Positions 33,535 to 41,728 of a DNA stretch of 53,569 nt are shown one piece after another. Below the pieces are notes generated by a model. That model was not told where the DNA came from, made no database searches, and was given only the letters and a program-made list of their open reading frames with translations. Position numbers and translations under genes: made by a program. Each line of letters starts with the position of its first letter. Positions within the stretch are counted from its first letter, which is position 1. Source of the DNA: Facklamia hominis CCUG 36813 (lineage in GTDB: Bacteria; Bacillota; Bacilli; Lactobacillales; Aerococcaceae); the NCBI RefSeq assembly GCF_000301035.1, contig NZ_JH932292.1, forward strand, positions 1,524,848 to 1,578,416. Direction: 5' to 3'.

Positions 33535-34266
33535 TCACCTCTGGGAATTTACTAGCTCTGGTGCTTCAACAGGAATTGCTGTTTTTCGCTCTAAAAATGA
33601 AAAAAGCACTTCTAAAATAATGGTTAATAGCCAATAGATGATGGCTAAAGCAACATATGCCTCGATAAACCGGTAAGTTCTTCCGCCAACTAATTTTGCA
33701 GCAGCTGTCATTTCAACGACTCCACTTGAAAAGGCTAAAGAGGTTCCTTTTAATAAGCTTATAAATGAATTACCGATGTTTGGCAAGGCGACGGTCATCG
33801 CTTCAGGAATAATAATTCTTTGGGCAATTTGTCGTCGGTTCATGCCAATTGTAAGCCCAGCTTCGATCGTTCCTTTATCAACTGATAAAAGGGCAGACCT
33901 AAAACTTTCAGATAAATAAGCAGATTGATTAATACCTAGAGCGGTTACAGCATAGAACATTTTTGGAATAGATTCTAATTGTAAGTTGAGACCGAATTTA
34001 AAGTTTAAATACCTAAAAAAGATGGGAATTCCAAAATAAGCAATATAGAGTTGAATGATGATAGGAGTTCCTCGAACAAATGACACATAAAAAATAGAAA
34101 GAGCATTTAAAATAGGGATCTTTCTTTGACGAATAATCGCAATGACAAATCCAAGCAGTATACCAACCAACATTGAAAGCAATGCTAATATTAACGTATT
34201 GCCTAAATACTCTAGTAATAAGGGCATTTGTTCAAATACCGCACGTATATCAAAAAAACTATTCAT
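33535..34266 (-). CDS. Polar amino acid ABC permease (TcyB/HisM-like)
   Basis: This 243-residue permease has about five helices, the family segment FVRGTPIIIQLYIAYFG and the coupling region GTIEAGLTIGMNRRQIAQRI. It is preceded by AGGAGGATATA. A stable hairpin lies between it and the upstream binding-protein gene. Confidence 0.92.
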   Translation of the reverse strand: MNSFFDIRAVFEQMPLLLEYLGNTLILALLSMLVGILLGFVIAIIRQRKIPILNALSIFYVSFVRGTPIIIQLYIAYFGIPIFFRYLNFKFGLNLQLESIPKMFYAVTALGINQSAYLSESFRSALLSVDKGTIEAGLTIGMNRRQIAQRIIIPEAMTVALPNIGNSFISLLKGTSLAFSSGVVEMTAAAKLVGGRTYRFIEAYVALAIIYWLLTIILEVLFSFLERKTAIPVEAPELVNSQR

Positions 34267-34281
34267 TATATCCTCCTAAAT

Positions 34282-34306
34282 AAAGGTGCCCCGTTGGGGC
34301 ACCTTT
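34282..34306. terminator. Intercistronic hairpin between binding-protein and permease genes
   Basis: AAAGGTGCCCC and GGGGCACCTTT form a perfect 11-bp stem with a GTT loop. On the transcribed minus strand it is followed by ATTTAGG rather than a T run, so it is more likely a partial terminator or 3'-end stabiliser that keeps binding-protein mRNA above permease mRNA. On the plus strand a TTTT follows. Confidence 0.6.
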
Positions 34307-34331
34307 TATAGTATCTACTATTAACTTGTTG

Positions 34332-35210
34332 TTAGTTTGTTTGTTTTTCCATATTCTCAGGTTTTGGAAGTTGATTTTCATTAAGAATATCTTTTTGTAA
34401 TTTTTCCATAGTACCATCTTTATAGAATTCTAGTAAAATTTCATCAACGGCATCGCGTAATTTTTTACCTTCTTCTGTCTTAGGGAAGACGAAATAAGTT
34501 TGAGCGTTACCTACAAACTCATCAATTTTTTCTTGAGGTAACCCTTCAAGCACTTTGTCATCGATTAAGGTGTAATCAACTAAATCATCTACTTTATCGT
34601 TAGACTCTCTAAAGTTCTTTAATAATTGAGCTTCAAAGACGGTAAAGTCAATCGTTCCATTTTCGAGAGCACCTAAGAAAGTTTGGCCACCAGAACCATC
34701 GATATAATAGATTTCAACTTTTTTATCATCATCTTGAGAAGCGTTCCAATTTTCCATCATAATCGAAGCAGAGATCCCAGGTAGTCCATAAAAGACCATT
34801 TTCTTTTCAGCGAATTGTGCTAAGCTTGTGATTTTTTCGTCACCTTTACGGTAGACAAAATAATAAGGAGATTCGTTAATTGGACGTGAGTAGTAGTAGT
34901 TTTCGCTTCGTTCGTCATTATAACTTAACATACTTGCACCCATTTGATATACGCCTGACGAAAGCCCAGTAAATAAGCTATCAAAAGCGGTTACTTCGAA
35001 ATCAATATCGTAGTCTTCTAATTTTTCAAAAACTGCACGGGCTAATTCAATATCATAACCAGTTAATTTATCTGATTCATCAACATAAGTGTAAGGTTTG
35101 TTATCACCTGTTGTAGCAATTTTTACTGGGGTACCAGCAAAAGCACTTACGGGATTAAATGTGGTTGCGAGTAAAGCAAGAGAAACTAGAGATTTAAAAA
35201 GTTTTTTCAT
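34332..35210 (-). CDS. Polar amino acid/cystine-type solute-binding protein
   Basis: This 292-residue SBP_bac_3-family protein has TTGDNKPYTYVDE, KLTGYDIELARAVFEKL and GVYQMGASMLSYNDERSENY. A Sec signal (1-25, VSAFAG) is present with no lipobox cysteine. It is the first gene of the operon with permease, ATPase and two rhodaneses. GGAGGTTCTAAC precedes the ATG. Confidence 0.9.
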   Translation of the reverse strand: MKKLFKSLVSLALLATTFNPVSAFAGTPVKIATTGDNKPYTYVDESDKLTGYDIELARAVFEKLEDYDIDFEVTAFDSLFTGLSSGVYQMGASMLSYNDERSENYYYSRPINESPYYFVYRKGDEKITSLAQFAEKKMVFYGLPGISASIMMENWNASQDDDKKVEIYYIDGSGGQTFLGALENGTIDFTVFEAQLLKNFRESNDKVDDLVDYTLIDDKVLEGLPQEKIDEFVGNAQTYFVFPKTEEGKKLRDAVDEILLEFYKDGTMEKLQKDILNENQLPKPENMEKQTN

Positions 35211-35243
35211 GTTAGAACCTCCATAGATGTGTTTTATATCATT

Positions 35244-35272
35244 AGTATCACATTGGAAACAGAAAAAGACAA
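35244..35272 (-). promoter_or_regulatory. Promoter of the cystine-type ABC/rhodanese operon
   Basis: On the minus strand TTGTCT (-35), a 17-bp spacer and GATACT (-10) with a TG extension lie about 30 bp before the start codon. Confidence 0.5.
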
Positions 35273-35730
35273 ATTGGTATATTAGATAATTAACATAGAT
35301 TTATCTGTTTTTTAAATATATTTAAAGAAAGTAGTGATTAGTGAAGATAATTATTAGGATAAGGGTTATTAAAATTTAGCAAGAATTATTATCGAGTCCA
35401 AACGAATATGGATTGGCTCGATATTTGAGATAACTAATATAGAACGATAATTTTCCAGTATCTAAAGTCCTTTATTTTCCGACATATCTCTTTTAAAATC
35501 CCCCAAATTCCCCCTCATAGCTTTCAAGCAATCACTCCGCTCGTCATAAACCAAATCAAGCCACACAATGACGGCAAGCAGACTCGACTTTTTCCTAAAA
35601 TACCTTTAAAATGCTGTTGAGGGTTTGCAATATCGCTAGATTTAGAATAGGGTAGTCGGATAGGAATGCTTTTTTGATAAGGAATTTGTACGCTTCACCC
35701 AGGGCGTTCCTACTTTTATAGGCATATAGA
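35273..35730. other. Intergenic region at the right border of the AT-rich island
   Basis: No gene recognised. Around 35395-35430 an imperfect hairpin (ATCGAGTCCAA with TTGGCTCGAT) lacks a T run. Composition becomes less AT-rich to the right, matching the segment that starts with OppA. Confidence 0.4.
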
Positions 35731-35765
35731 GAGGGCTAATGGAAGATAGATTTCCATTAGCCCTC
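35731..35765. terminator. Terminator hairpin after the oppA-like gene
   Basis: GAGGGCTAATGGAA and TTCCATTAGCCCTC form a perfect 14-bp stem with a 7-nt loop. On the minus strand it follows the oppA-like gene by 14 bp; the T run on either strand is short. Confidence 0.7.
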
Positions 35766-35778
35766 TTTGGTTGAGTGT

Positions 35779-37533
35779 TTATTCGTTAACGATCGGTTCG
35801 TCAGCTAATAATTCAATTTTTTCCCATGGAATATCATAGTCATTGCCAACTCCGTATTCGCTAACTCGCTTATTGACAGCAGTCAGTGTGTAGGAGTAAA
35901 GCGTCGGAATGGTTGGAACTTCTTCGATCATATAGGCTTGCCAGTCTAGGTAGGCTTGTTTGCGGAATTCGGGATCCAAGGTTTCTTCGGAGTGGATCTG
36001 GTCGAGGATGGCATCGTGTTCATCCGTTGCCCAACGGTAGTCATTCATGATCGAGTTGCGAGCATAGATAAAGCTTTGATCTGCATCGGCTAGGAGTCCC
36101 CAAGTACCTTCAAAGACATCGATCGCTGGGTCATCGCTTTCCACGCGTTCGTTATAGCTATTGAATTCCAAGAGCTTGCCATCGACTAATTCAACATTAA
36201 GCCCGATTTCGCGCCAGCTTTGCAGGTAATATTGAACCAAGGTCTCAGCATTGTCGCCTCCAGCTAACCCTGCAAAATGAATAGTCATCGGTTGACCGTT
36301 TGGATCTTCAACAAGGCCATCACCATCAACATCCTTGAAGCCTGCTTGGTCTAAGATTTCTTTGGCTTTTTCTGGATCATAGTGGTAACCGGCTTGATCT
36401 GGATTATAAACATCGGTATAGACCGGTGGGATATGGGAATTGGCAGGCTTTCTTAAGCCATCATAGAATTCTTTAGAGATGGATTCAAAGTCTAAAGCGT
36501 AGGCCATGGCTTGACGGATTGCCTTATTGGAGACGATCCGGTCTGGGTCATAGTTCACTTCATTCTTTTCGTCATCCCATGTTCCCATCTTAAAGCCAAT
36601 GAAGGAATAGATATTACTCATGGAACCGAGTAAGTCGAAGTTATCGGCGTCCTTATATTCGTCAAAAGCCTTGGTCGGTAAAGCAGCGATATCAAAGTGG
36701 CCGGCTTTCATTTCGGCAACAATCTTATCACTACCGACAGTTTGGACAACGAGTTTGTCTATCTTGGGTTGACCTTTGTAGTAATAAGGGTTAGCCACAT
36801 AAGTGACGGATTCACCTGGAACCATGGAATCGAATTTGAAGGGACCAAAGCCGACTGGATGTTGACGAACGTATTCGTTGTCTTCCAATTCAGCAACTGG
36901 GACATCCTTTAAGAGGTGAGAAGGTTCCATGTAGTTAAGGATAATGGAGCTTTCAATATTCACGGATGGGTTGAGGCCGGTATAGTGAATGGTTAGCGTA
37001 TGGTCGTCGACCCGTTCAAGGCCTGAGATTTCCTCCGTCTTGCCAGCGTGATAGTCAGCCATGCCTTCCACTAATTCGACATTTTCGCCATAGCGAGGGC
37101 CGGTATAATCAGGGTGACCGACAATATAATAAGGAAGCATGACATCATCAATGGTGATCGGTTCGCCGTCATCCCATTTTTGGTCTTGTGGGATGGTGAT
37201 GGTCACTTGTTTGTTGTCATAATCAATATCCACCTTGGCAAAGCCAGATTCATCGATAACTGAGTTCTCATCACTGCCATAAAGGCCCGGATTCATATAG
37301 CGGATCAAGTTATAGTCGGGACCCGTCATATAATAAAGACTGTTCAAGACACCGGCAAAAGAATCGCCACCGAGTGCCACTTTTAAGGTGCCACCCTTGA
37401 TCGCTTCGCCTTCGTTTTGAACGGTTTCCGGATAGGTCTTGAGATCTTCTTCGGCTTTAAGCGTTGCGGGTGCTGTTGAAGCCAATAAAACACTACTTGC
37501 CAATAGGATCATTGCTTTTTTAAATTTATTCAT
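35779..37533 (-). CDS. oppA: Oligopeptide-type ABC solute-binding protein (OppA/SBP_bac_5)
   Basis: This 584-residue protein has a Sec signal (1-27, LKAEED) without a lipobox cysteine, and SBP_bac_5 features: KWDDGEPITIDDV, VRQHPVGFGPFKF, NKAIRQAMAYALD and KAKEILDQAGFKD with a DVDGDGLVED calcium-loop-like stretch. It binds peptides or other large ligands for an importer whose permease and ATPase genes are not in this window, so it is an orphan receptor. AAAGGAGTC precedes the ATG. Confidence 0.92.
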   Translation of the reverse strand: MNKFKKAMILLASSVLLASTAPATLKAEEDLKTYPETVQNEGEAIKGGTLKVALGGDSFAGVLNSLYYMTGPDYNLIRYMNPGLYGSDENSVIDESGFAKVDIDYDNKQVTITIPQDQKWDDGEPITIDDVMLPYYIVGHPDYTGPRYGENVELVEGMADYHAGKTEEISGLERVDDHTLTIHYTGLNPSVNIESSIILNYMEPSHLLKDVPVAELEDNEYVRQHPVGFGPFKFDSMVPGESVTYVANPYYYKGQPKIDKLVVQTVGSDKIVAEMKAGHFDIAALPTKAFDEYKDADNFDLLGSMSNIYSFIGFKMGTWDDEKNEVNYDPDRIVSNKAIRQAMAYALDFESISKEFYDGLRKPANSHIPPVYTDVYNPDQAGYHYDPEKAKEILDQAGFKDVDGDGLVEDPNGQPMTIHFAGLAGGDNAETLVQYYLQSWREIGLNVELVDGKLLEFNSYNERVESDDPAIDVFEGTWGLLADADQSFIYARNSIMNDYRWATDEHDAILDQIHSEETLDPEFRKQAYLDWQAYMIEEVPTIPTLYSYTLTAVNKRVSEYGVGNDYDIPWEKIELLADEPIVNE

Positions 37534-37795
37534 TTAAAGACTCCTTTCATGATCGTATTTCCATTATGGCATAGGCGTTTTCTCATTTGGGTAAGAGTTT
37601 TATCATAATATTAAAGATAATATATAGATAGAATTTATTGATTAATCTAATATATGAGCTGCCAAAAAAGCAGATGTTTTATTCAACTGAACACGATCCA
37701 TTCATTGAAAAATAGTTGAAAATAAGCATGCTCCTTTGCTCTTACCTCCATGATTGCCACCTGCCTCACCTTATGTAGGACCACCCAGCCCCAAT
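37534..37795. other. Upstream region of oppA
   Basis: No gene seen. A minus-strand CATAAT (-10 like) about 35 bp upstream of oppA has no clear -35. Confidence 0.35.
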
Positions 37796-37888
37796 AAAAA
37801 AGCTGCAGGAAGTTTTGTAGTGCCCTCAAAAAGTTAGATTTTTGGTCCAACTTTTAAGGATCACTTCATTTGCTTCCCGCAGCTTTTT
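37796..37888. terminator. Terminator hairpin split by an inserted element
   Basis: The arms AAAAAGCTGCAGGAAG and CTTCCCGCAGCTTTTT pair with one mismatch and would form a normal bidirectional terminator, but a 53-bp IS-end-like element (37816-37868) fills the loop. Confidence 0.7.
37816..37868. mobile_element. 53-bp IS-end-like element
   Basis: It starts TGTAGTGCCCTCAAAAAGTT and, read from the other end, TGAAGTGATCCTTAAAAGTT, so the two ends are imperfect inverted repeats. These look like IS3-family terminal repeats with the transposase gone. It is related to the element at 19300, and both sit in terminators. Confidence 0.5.
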
Positions 37889-38014
37889 GTTATTTGAAGG
37901 ACTGGTTAGTCTAGTCGATGACTAGTCCCCCTCACTAATATAAATAGATCTCAAGGCAAATTTTGCGCTTTATAGGCCTAAAATTAAAAAACTTTCAAGG
38001 TGCTTTTTGTCACC

Positions 38015-38042
38015 AAAAAAGAGGGGACGAAAGGACCCCTCT
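38015..38042 (-). terminator. Terminator of the symporter gene
   Basis: On the minus strand AGAGGGG and CCCCTCT pair around a 9-nt loop, followed by TTTTT. Confidence 0.8.
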
Positions 38043-38058
38043 CAGTATGGTCTGCTAA

Positions 38059-39339
38059 TTAGGCGTTGAACTTGTCTAAGTCTAATTCTTTTTGCAAAGC
38101 GGCAACCATAAAGCCGGTTGATCCAGCTGCATGCACATTGGTTGACGTCCGACCCATGTCGGCAACTCCGGCAATCGGACTTAGGACTAAGATCATTTCA
38201 AGCGGTAGCCCCATTGCTGTAAATAAGGCGGTCGCTTGGATGGTTCCGGTTCCTGGGACGCCGACCGTTCCTAAGGAAGCAATTAAGGCTGATCCCACCA
38301 TAATGATGTATTGCGTGGTGGTGAAAGGAATATTCAAGGCATTGATGGTGAAGATTGCCAATAAGACAGGCCAAATAGCGGCACATCCTGGCATTCCAAA
38401 GGTGGTTCCAATCGATCCTGCAAAGGAAGCGATCTCGGTAGGAACCCCCATATCTTCTTGCGCTTTAATATTAGCTGGTAAGGTTCCCAAGGAACTTTGT
38501 GTGGTGAAGGCGATTAACCAAGCAGGGAAGAATTTCTTTTGGAATTTGAATGGATTGACCCGTGCAATCAAGCTGATCATCGCCGTAGAAGTAATAAAGG
38601 TATGGAAGAAGCAAGCTACATAGATCAATAAGAGTAAGAATAATAAGTCCTTCACAAAGCTTAAGTCTAAGGTCGCCACTTGGTTAGAGATTAAGGATAA
38701 AACGGCATAAGGGGTAAATTGAATGATATCCCCGATAATATGGCTCATCACCTTGCTCCCTGCATTGACAAAGTCAACAAAGGGCTTGATTTCTTCTTTT
38801 TTGGTGTATTTTAAGACGACAATCCCAATAATGATTGAGAAGACCACGATGGGGACGATCTTATTGTTGGCCATACTGTCGACAATATTCTTAGGGAAGA
38901 ATGAAGCTACCACTTCCGCAAAAGAAGGAACTTCCTTGATCTCATCAGCGACATCCATCTTGATTGATGAGTGTAAGCCAAGACCGACCAATTTACCAAT
39001 AATTAAGGCCGTGATGGATCCTAAAATATTATGTAACGCTAAAATGGCGATCGTATTTTTGCCAAGAGATTTAAGCTTGGCGATGGATTCTACAGAAGCC
39101 ACGGTCGTAATAATAGAAAATAATAATAGCGGAATAACAAAGGCTTGTAATAAATTAGTGAAGATATGACCAAAAATAGCCACGTATTCAGTGTGTCCTT
39201 TGAAAAGCACGCCTACGATAATTCCTAGAGCGGTAGCTAGGAGAATCCGAATCATGAAGGAGACTTTTCGCTTCTTTAATTCATTAATGCCTATGCAAAA
39301 AACTAAAGCTAGCGCCAGAGCTAGTAAACTATTTACCAT
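38059..39339 (-). CDS. Dicarboxylate/amino acid:cation symporter (DAACS family, possibly cystine type)
   Basis: This 426-residue transporter has about eight helices and the family segments LLQAFVIPLLLFSI, AFTTQSSLGTLPANI, GVPGTGTIQATALF and PIAGVADMGRTSTNVHAAGS. The last differs from the glutamate-carrier DMFRTxxNVTGD form and is closer to cystine transporters such as TcyP, but specificity is not certain. It is a single-gene unit with its own terminator. TAAGGAGTG precedes the ATG. Confidence 0.85.
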   Translation of the reverse strand: MVNSLLALALALVFCIGINELKKRKVSFMIRILLATALGIIVGVLFKGHTEYVAIFGHIFTNLLQAFVIPLLLFSIITTVASVESIAKLKSLGKNTIAILALHNILGSITALIIGKLVGLGLHSSIKMDVADEIKEVPSFAEVVASFFPKNIVDSMANNKIVPIVVFSIIIGIVVLKYTKKEEIKPFVDFVNAGSKVMSHIIGDIIQFTPYAVLSLISNQVATLDLSFVKDLLFLLLLIYVACFFHTFITSTAMISLIARVNPFKFQKKFFPAWLIAFTTQSSLGTLPANIKAQEDMGVPTEIASFAGSIGTTFGMPGCAAIWPVLLAIFTINALNIPFTTTQYIIMVGSALIASLGTVGVPGTGTIQATALFTAMGLPLEMILVLSPIAGVADMGRTSTNVHAAGSTGFMVAALQKELDLDKFNA

Positions 39340-39642
39340 TAAAAAACACTCCTTAAATATTTTATAAAGTTCCTAGGAACTTCTTGCCCCAACTTTTTTA
39401 AAGAAGGGGGAAATCCAGTAAGCCTCCCTTATTTGCAATGAATGCGGTTAGATAAAGGGGTCTTACGCTCTGTTTTCCTCCTTTCATGCAGCATTTGGAT
39501 CCTAAATGATCCTTGTTTATATTATCACAAATGAAACAGTTATCCTTAGTTTTCATCCGAATTATTGATTGAATTATTATATAAAAGCAGGGATATTTTT
39601 TATTTTTTTAATAAGTTTTCTTCCAAATTTGAAGAAAATACT
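39340..39642. other. Intergenic region upstream of the symporter gene
   Basis: It should contain the symporter promoter on the minus strand, but no hexamer pair stands out. No RNA gene recognised. Confidence 0.4.
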
Positions 39643-39677
39643 AACCGCCCCTCGTGTGTCACAAGGGGCGGTTTTTT
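39643..39677. terminator. Terminator of the lysis cassette
   Basis: AACCGCCCCT and AGGGGCGGTT form a 10-bp stem with an 11-nt loop and a T run on the plus strand. On the minus strand it follows the amidase gene and also ends in a short T/A-rich tail, so it may work both ways. Confidence 0.7.
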
Positions 39678-39682
39678 GGGGC

Positions 39683-40729
39683 TTAGTCGTTAACTGGGAC
39701 CAATTGGTATTTGATGCCTTGCCAGATAAGGTAGCTGTCTGGCTGGACGGTGGGGGAACTTGCTGGTTTACAGTTTGGATTTTTTGGGGGAAGGGCTAAT
39801 GCTTTACGAAAAGCGTCCATCTCGGCTTGGTTATAACCGGGGCAAGCGGTGTTGTTATTGACCTCCCAGTGGCCTTTAACTTGGCTGGCGGGAATGGCTA
39901 ACTCCGCCATGAGTTGGCGAGTGATCCAGTCCCGGGTCTTGATCTGTTCCGGTGAATAATCGGTCTTGGAATTGGCTTCCAGTGAGATGTGGACGGTATC
40001 GCCATTGTGGTCGGCGACGCCCCAGGTGATCCGCTCCAGATTGTAGTTGCGGTAGAGGACGCCTTGGCTGTCGATGTAATAGTGATAGCCACCTCGGTCC
40101 CAGCCCTTTTGATTCTTCCAATATTGCTCATGGTCCCAGATCTTGCGTTGATACTTTCTAGGAACGGCTGTGTAATGCCAGACAATGGTCTTTATGGCAC
40201 TGCGAGGGCGGTCATAGGCTTGACCACCCAGGGCTTGGTCACGGCGGTCGATTATTTGGGGTTGCCAAGGGGCAGGGGCTTGAGCCAAGTTATATTGGGT
40301 GAGTTGATAGAGTTCAATGACTTGGATCAACTTGTCCCCATAATTCGGATCACCGGCATAGATACCAGTTAGGGCTTGGGCTTCTTCTTGGTAAGTGCCA
40401 GCCTCAATGGCCTTCTTGTAGGCAACATCCCGTCGGTATGGGGTTGACGTGAAGAAGCTGGCGTGGTCTTTAATGGAGGCCTCCAGCGAGTCATATTTGC
40501 GAAAATAACTTGCTTGAGCCTTGCCATCAGCTTCTAGGGAGCTGTGCTGGACCTGGGGGCCTTGCCAGGGTGGTGAGGCCTTAATTCCAAAACCATTGAA
40601 GGATTTTTGGTAGAGAGGCGATTGGCCGGCCCCAGATTCGACCACGAATTGGGCCATCCGCGTGGCTACCGAGATGGGCGAGGGGTATTTTTGAAAGAGG
40701 GGGGCGACTTTTTCTAATAGTTGGGGCAT
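39683..40729 (-). CDS. Endolysin: glucosaminidase-like domain plus N-acetylmuramoyl-L-alanine amidase
   Basis: This 348-residue protein has an N-terminal glucosaminidase (GH73-like) domain (about 1-145: ATRMAQFVVESGAGQSPLY, SFNGFGIKAS, TPYRRDVAYKKAIEAGTYQ) and an amidase_2/PGRP domain (about 175-320: TIVWHYTAVP, GGYHYYID, HISLEANSKTDYS, VKGHWEVNNNTACPG) with zinc-ligand histidines and the ACPG cysteine. No signal peptide, so release depends on the holin encoded just upstream, whose gene overlaps it by 16 bp. Confidence 0.92.
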   Translation of the reverse strand: MPQLLEKVAPLFQKYPSPISVATRMAQFVVESGAGQSPLYQKSFNGFGIKASPPWQGPQVQHSSLEADGKAQASYFRKYDSLEASIKDHASFFTSTPYRRDVAYKKAIEAGTYQEEAQALTGIYAGDPNYGDKLIQVIELYQLTQYNLAQAPAPWQPQIIDRRDQALGGQAYDRPRSAIKTIVWHYTAVPRKYQRKIWDHEQYWKNQKGWDRGGYHYYIDSQGVLYRNYNLERITWGVADHNGDTVHISLEANSKTDYSPEQIKTRDWITRQLMAELAIPASQVKGHWEVNNNTACPGYNQAEMDAFRKALALPPKNPNCKPASSPTVQPDSYLIWQGIKYQLVPVND

Positions 40730-40965
40730 AGGCGGTCTCCTTCGATGGGGATGGGGTGCTGAGGATCTTGAGGATCGTAGTGCTGGCTGGAGATCTGAAG
40801 TAGGGTGCCTAAGAAGGCGGCGAACAGATTGAGGGTCATGACCACTTGGTCAATATGAGGCAGCGGATAGATCTGTCCCAGTCCTTTTATGAGGACGGCC
40901 AGGGCTGGCAGGAAGACGAGGACTAGCCACTTGCCTAGGTCATAAGTTCGGTTACTTAAGGGCAT
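40714..40965 (-). CDS. Phage-type holin
   Basis: This 83-residue protein has two hydrophobic segments (about residues 10-30 and 38-58), a charged tail and no enzyme motif, and it lies directly before the endolysin. That is the normal holin place and size. It would make membrane lesions that let the endolysin out. Start ATG after AAAGGAGTTCCCAACC. Confidence 0.85.
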   Translation of the reverse strand: MPLSNRTYDLGKWLVLVFLPALAVLIKGLGQIYPLPHIDQVVMTLNLFAAFLGTLLQISSQHYDPQDPQHPIPIEGDRLCPNY

Positions 40966-41216
40966 GGTTGGGAACTCCTTTCTAAGGGGAATGGGGCATA
41001 GAGAATGGCTTCTAGGGTGTTGAGACGGTTGGTTTGCTGGGTGACTTGTTTTTGCAAGGGAATGAGGCTTTCTTGATAGCCGGCCAGGTCTTCTTGAAGC
41101 TGATGAATCTGATCCAACACCTCCTGAACCTTGTGGATCAATTGATAGATCTTCTGAGACAAGCTAACAAGAGCCAACAAAGCCCCCGCATAACCACCCA
41201 ATTCAATCAAAAACAT
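40956..41216 (-). CDS. Membrane-anchored coiled-coil protein of the lysis cassette (XhlA-like size)
   Basis: This 86-residue protein has an N-terminal hydrophobic segment (FLIELGGYAGALLALVSL) followed by a coiled coil rich in Gln and Leu (VLDQIHQLQEDL and similar). The start ATG 41216 has AGAAAGGAG upstream; a longer frame to 41339 would run through a large hairpin. Small membrane/coiled-coil proteins of this kind precede holins in phage lysis modules. Exact family not recognised. Confidence 0.7.
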   Translation of the reverse strand: MFLIELGGYAGALLALVSLSQKIYQLIHKVQEVLDQIHQLQEDLAGYQESLIPLQKQVTQQTNRLNTLEAILYAPFPLERSSQPCP

Positions 41217-41244
41217 AAAAAACTCCTTTCTAGTAAGAGTGCGA

Positions 41245-41343
41245 CAACTTGCGTTTATCCCCTGTAGGCTAAGCAAAGCATGGACAGGGCGATTGAAAAT
41301 CGCACAGGATGTGATTTGCTTAGAACTCAGGGGATGCAAGTTG
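41245..41343. other. Large imperfect inverted repeat in the cassette leader region
   Basis: The left arm CAACTTGC...ATCCCCTG...CTAAGCAAA (41245-41277) and right arm (41315-41343) pair over about 26 bases with two small interruptions, enclosing a shorter CGATT/AATCG hairpin. It is non-coding and lies between DUF2922 and the holin group, so it could be a regulatory RNA structure, an attenuator or a protein-binding site. Confidence 0.6.
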
Positions 41344-41419
41344 AAGCACGTTTAACAGACTGCGCCAGCTCACCTTTACCTAACACTAACGCACACTAGT
41401 TCATTTGATAAGTGGTATT

Positions 41420-41450
41420 AAAAAAGGCTGTAACTCGAAAGTCACAGCCT
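41420..41450 (-). terminator. Terminator after the DUF2922 gene
   Basis: On the minus strand AGGCTGTGACT and AGTTACAGCCT form an 11-bp stem with a TTCG loop and TTTTTT. It separates the regulatory half of the cassette from the lysis half. Confidence 0.85.
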
Positions 41451-41462
41451 CTAGGGGGAGTC

Positions 41463-41714
41463 TTAGGCAGATACAGGGTCAGCTTGGGCGTCGTAGACTT
41501 CTTCGACAGAGCGAACCACGTAGCGGGCTGAGACGGCTTGAGCATAGAGGTCTACACCTTCGGCGGATTGGAAGATGTCTGCTTGGACGATGGCATCCAT
41601 GGCAGCCTTAGCTGTCTGGGCGTCAAGCCCTTCTGCTGGGCGAGAGAGGGTAATTTTACGTTCTTTTCCAGTAGGGTCTAAGAATTTCAATTCGAATACT
41701 TTTTTAGTTTCCAT
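41463..41714 (-). CDS. DUF2922 small protein
   Basis: This 83-residue protein matches DUF2922 in size and pattern (FELKFLDPTGKERKITLSRP, LDAQTAKAAMDAIV). Function unknown. It is the usual partner of a DUF1659 protein, here encoded 15 bp upstream. AGGAGGTAACTT precedes the ATG. Confidence 0.85.
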   Translation of the reverse strand: METKKVFELKFLDPTGKERKITLSRPAEGLDAQTAKAAMDAIVQADIFQSAEGVDLYAQAVSARYVVRSVEEVYDAQADPVSA

Positions 41715-41728
41715 AAGTTACCTCCTTA

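Noticed and set aside
38066-38623. 185-codon plus-strand frame opposite the symporter gene
   Set aside because: It is antisense to strongly conserved transporter motifs and has no ribosome binding site or recognisable family.
39989-40372. 127-codon plus-strand frame opposite the endolysin gene
   Set aside because: Antisense to conserved amidase motifs, without a start signal.
40956-41339. Longer 127-residue version of the coiled-coil protein
   Set aside because: The extra 41 codons run through the large inverted repeat and no ribosome binding site precedes them; ATG 41216 has AGAAAGGAG.
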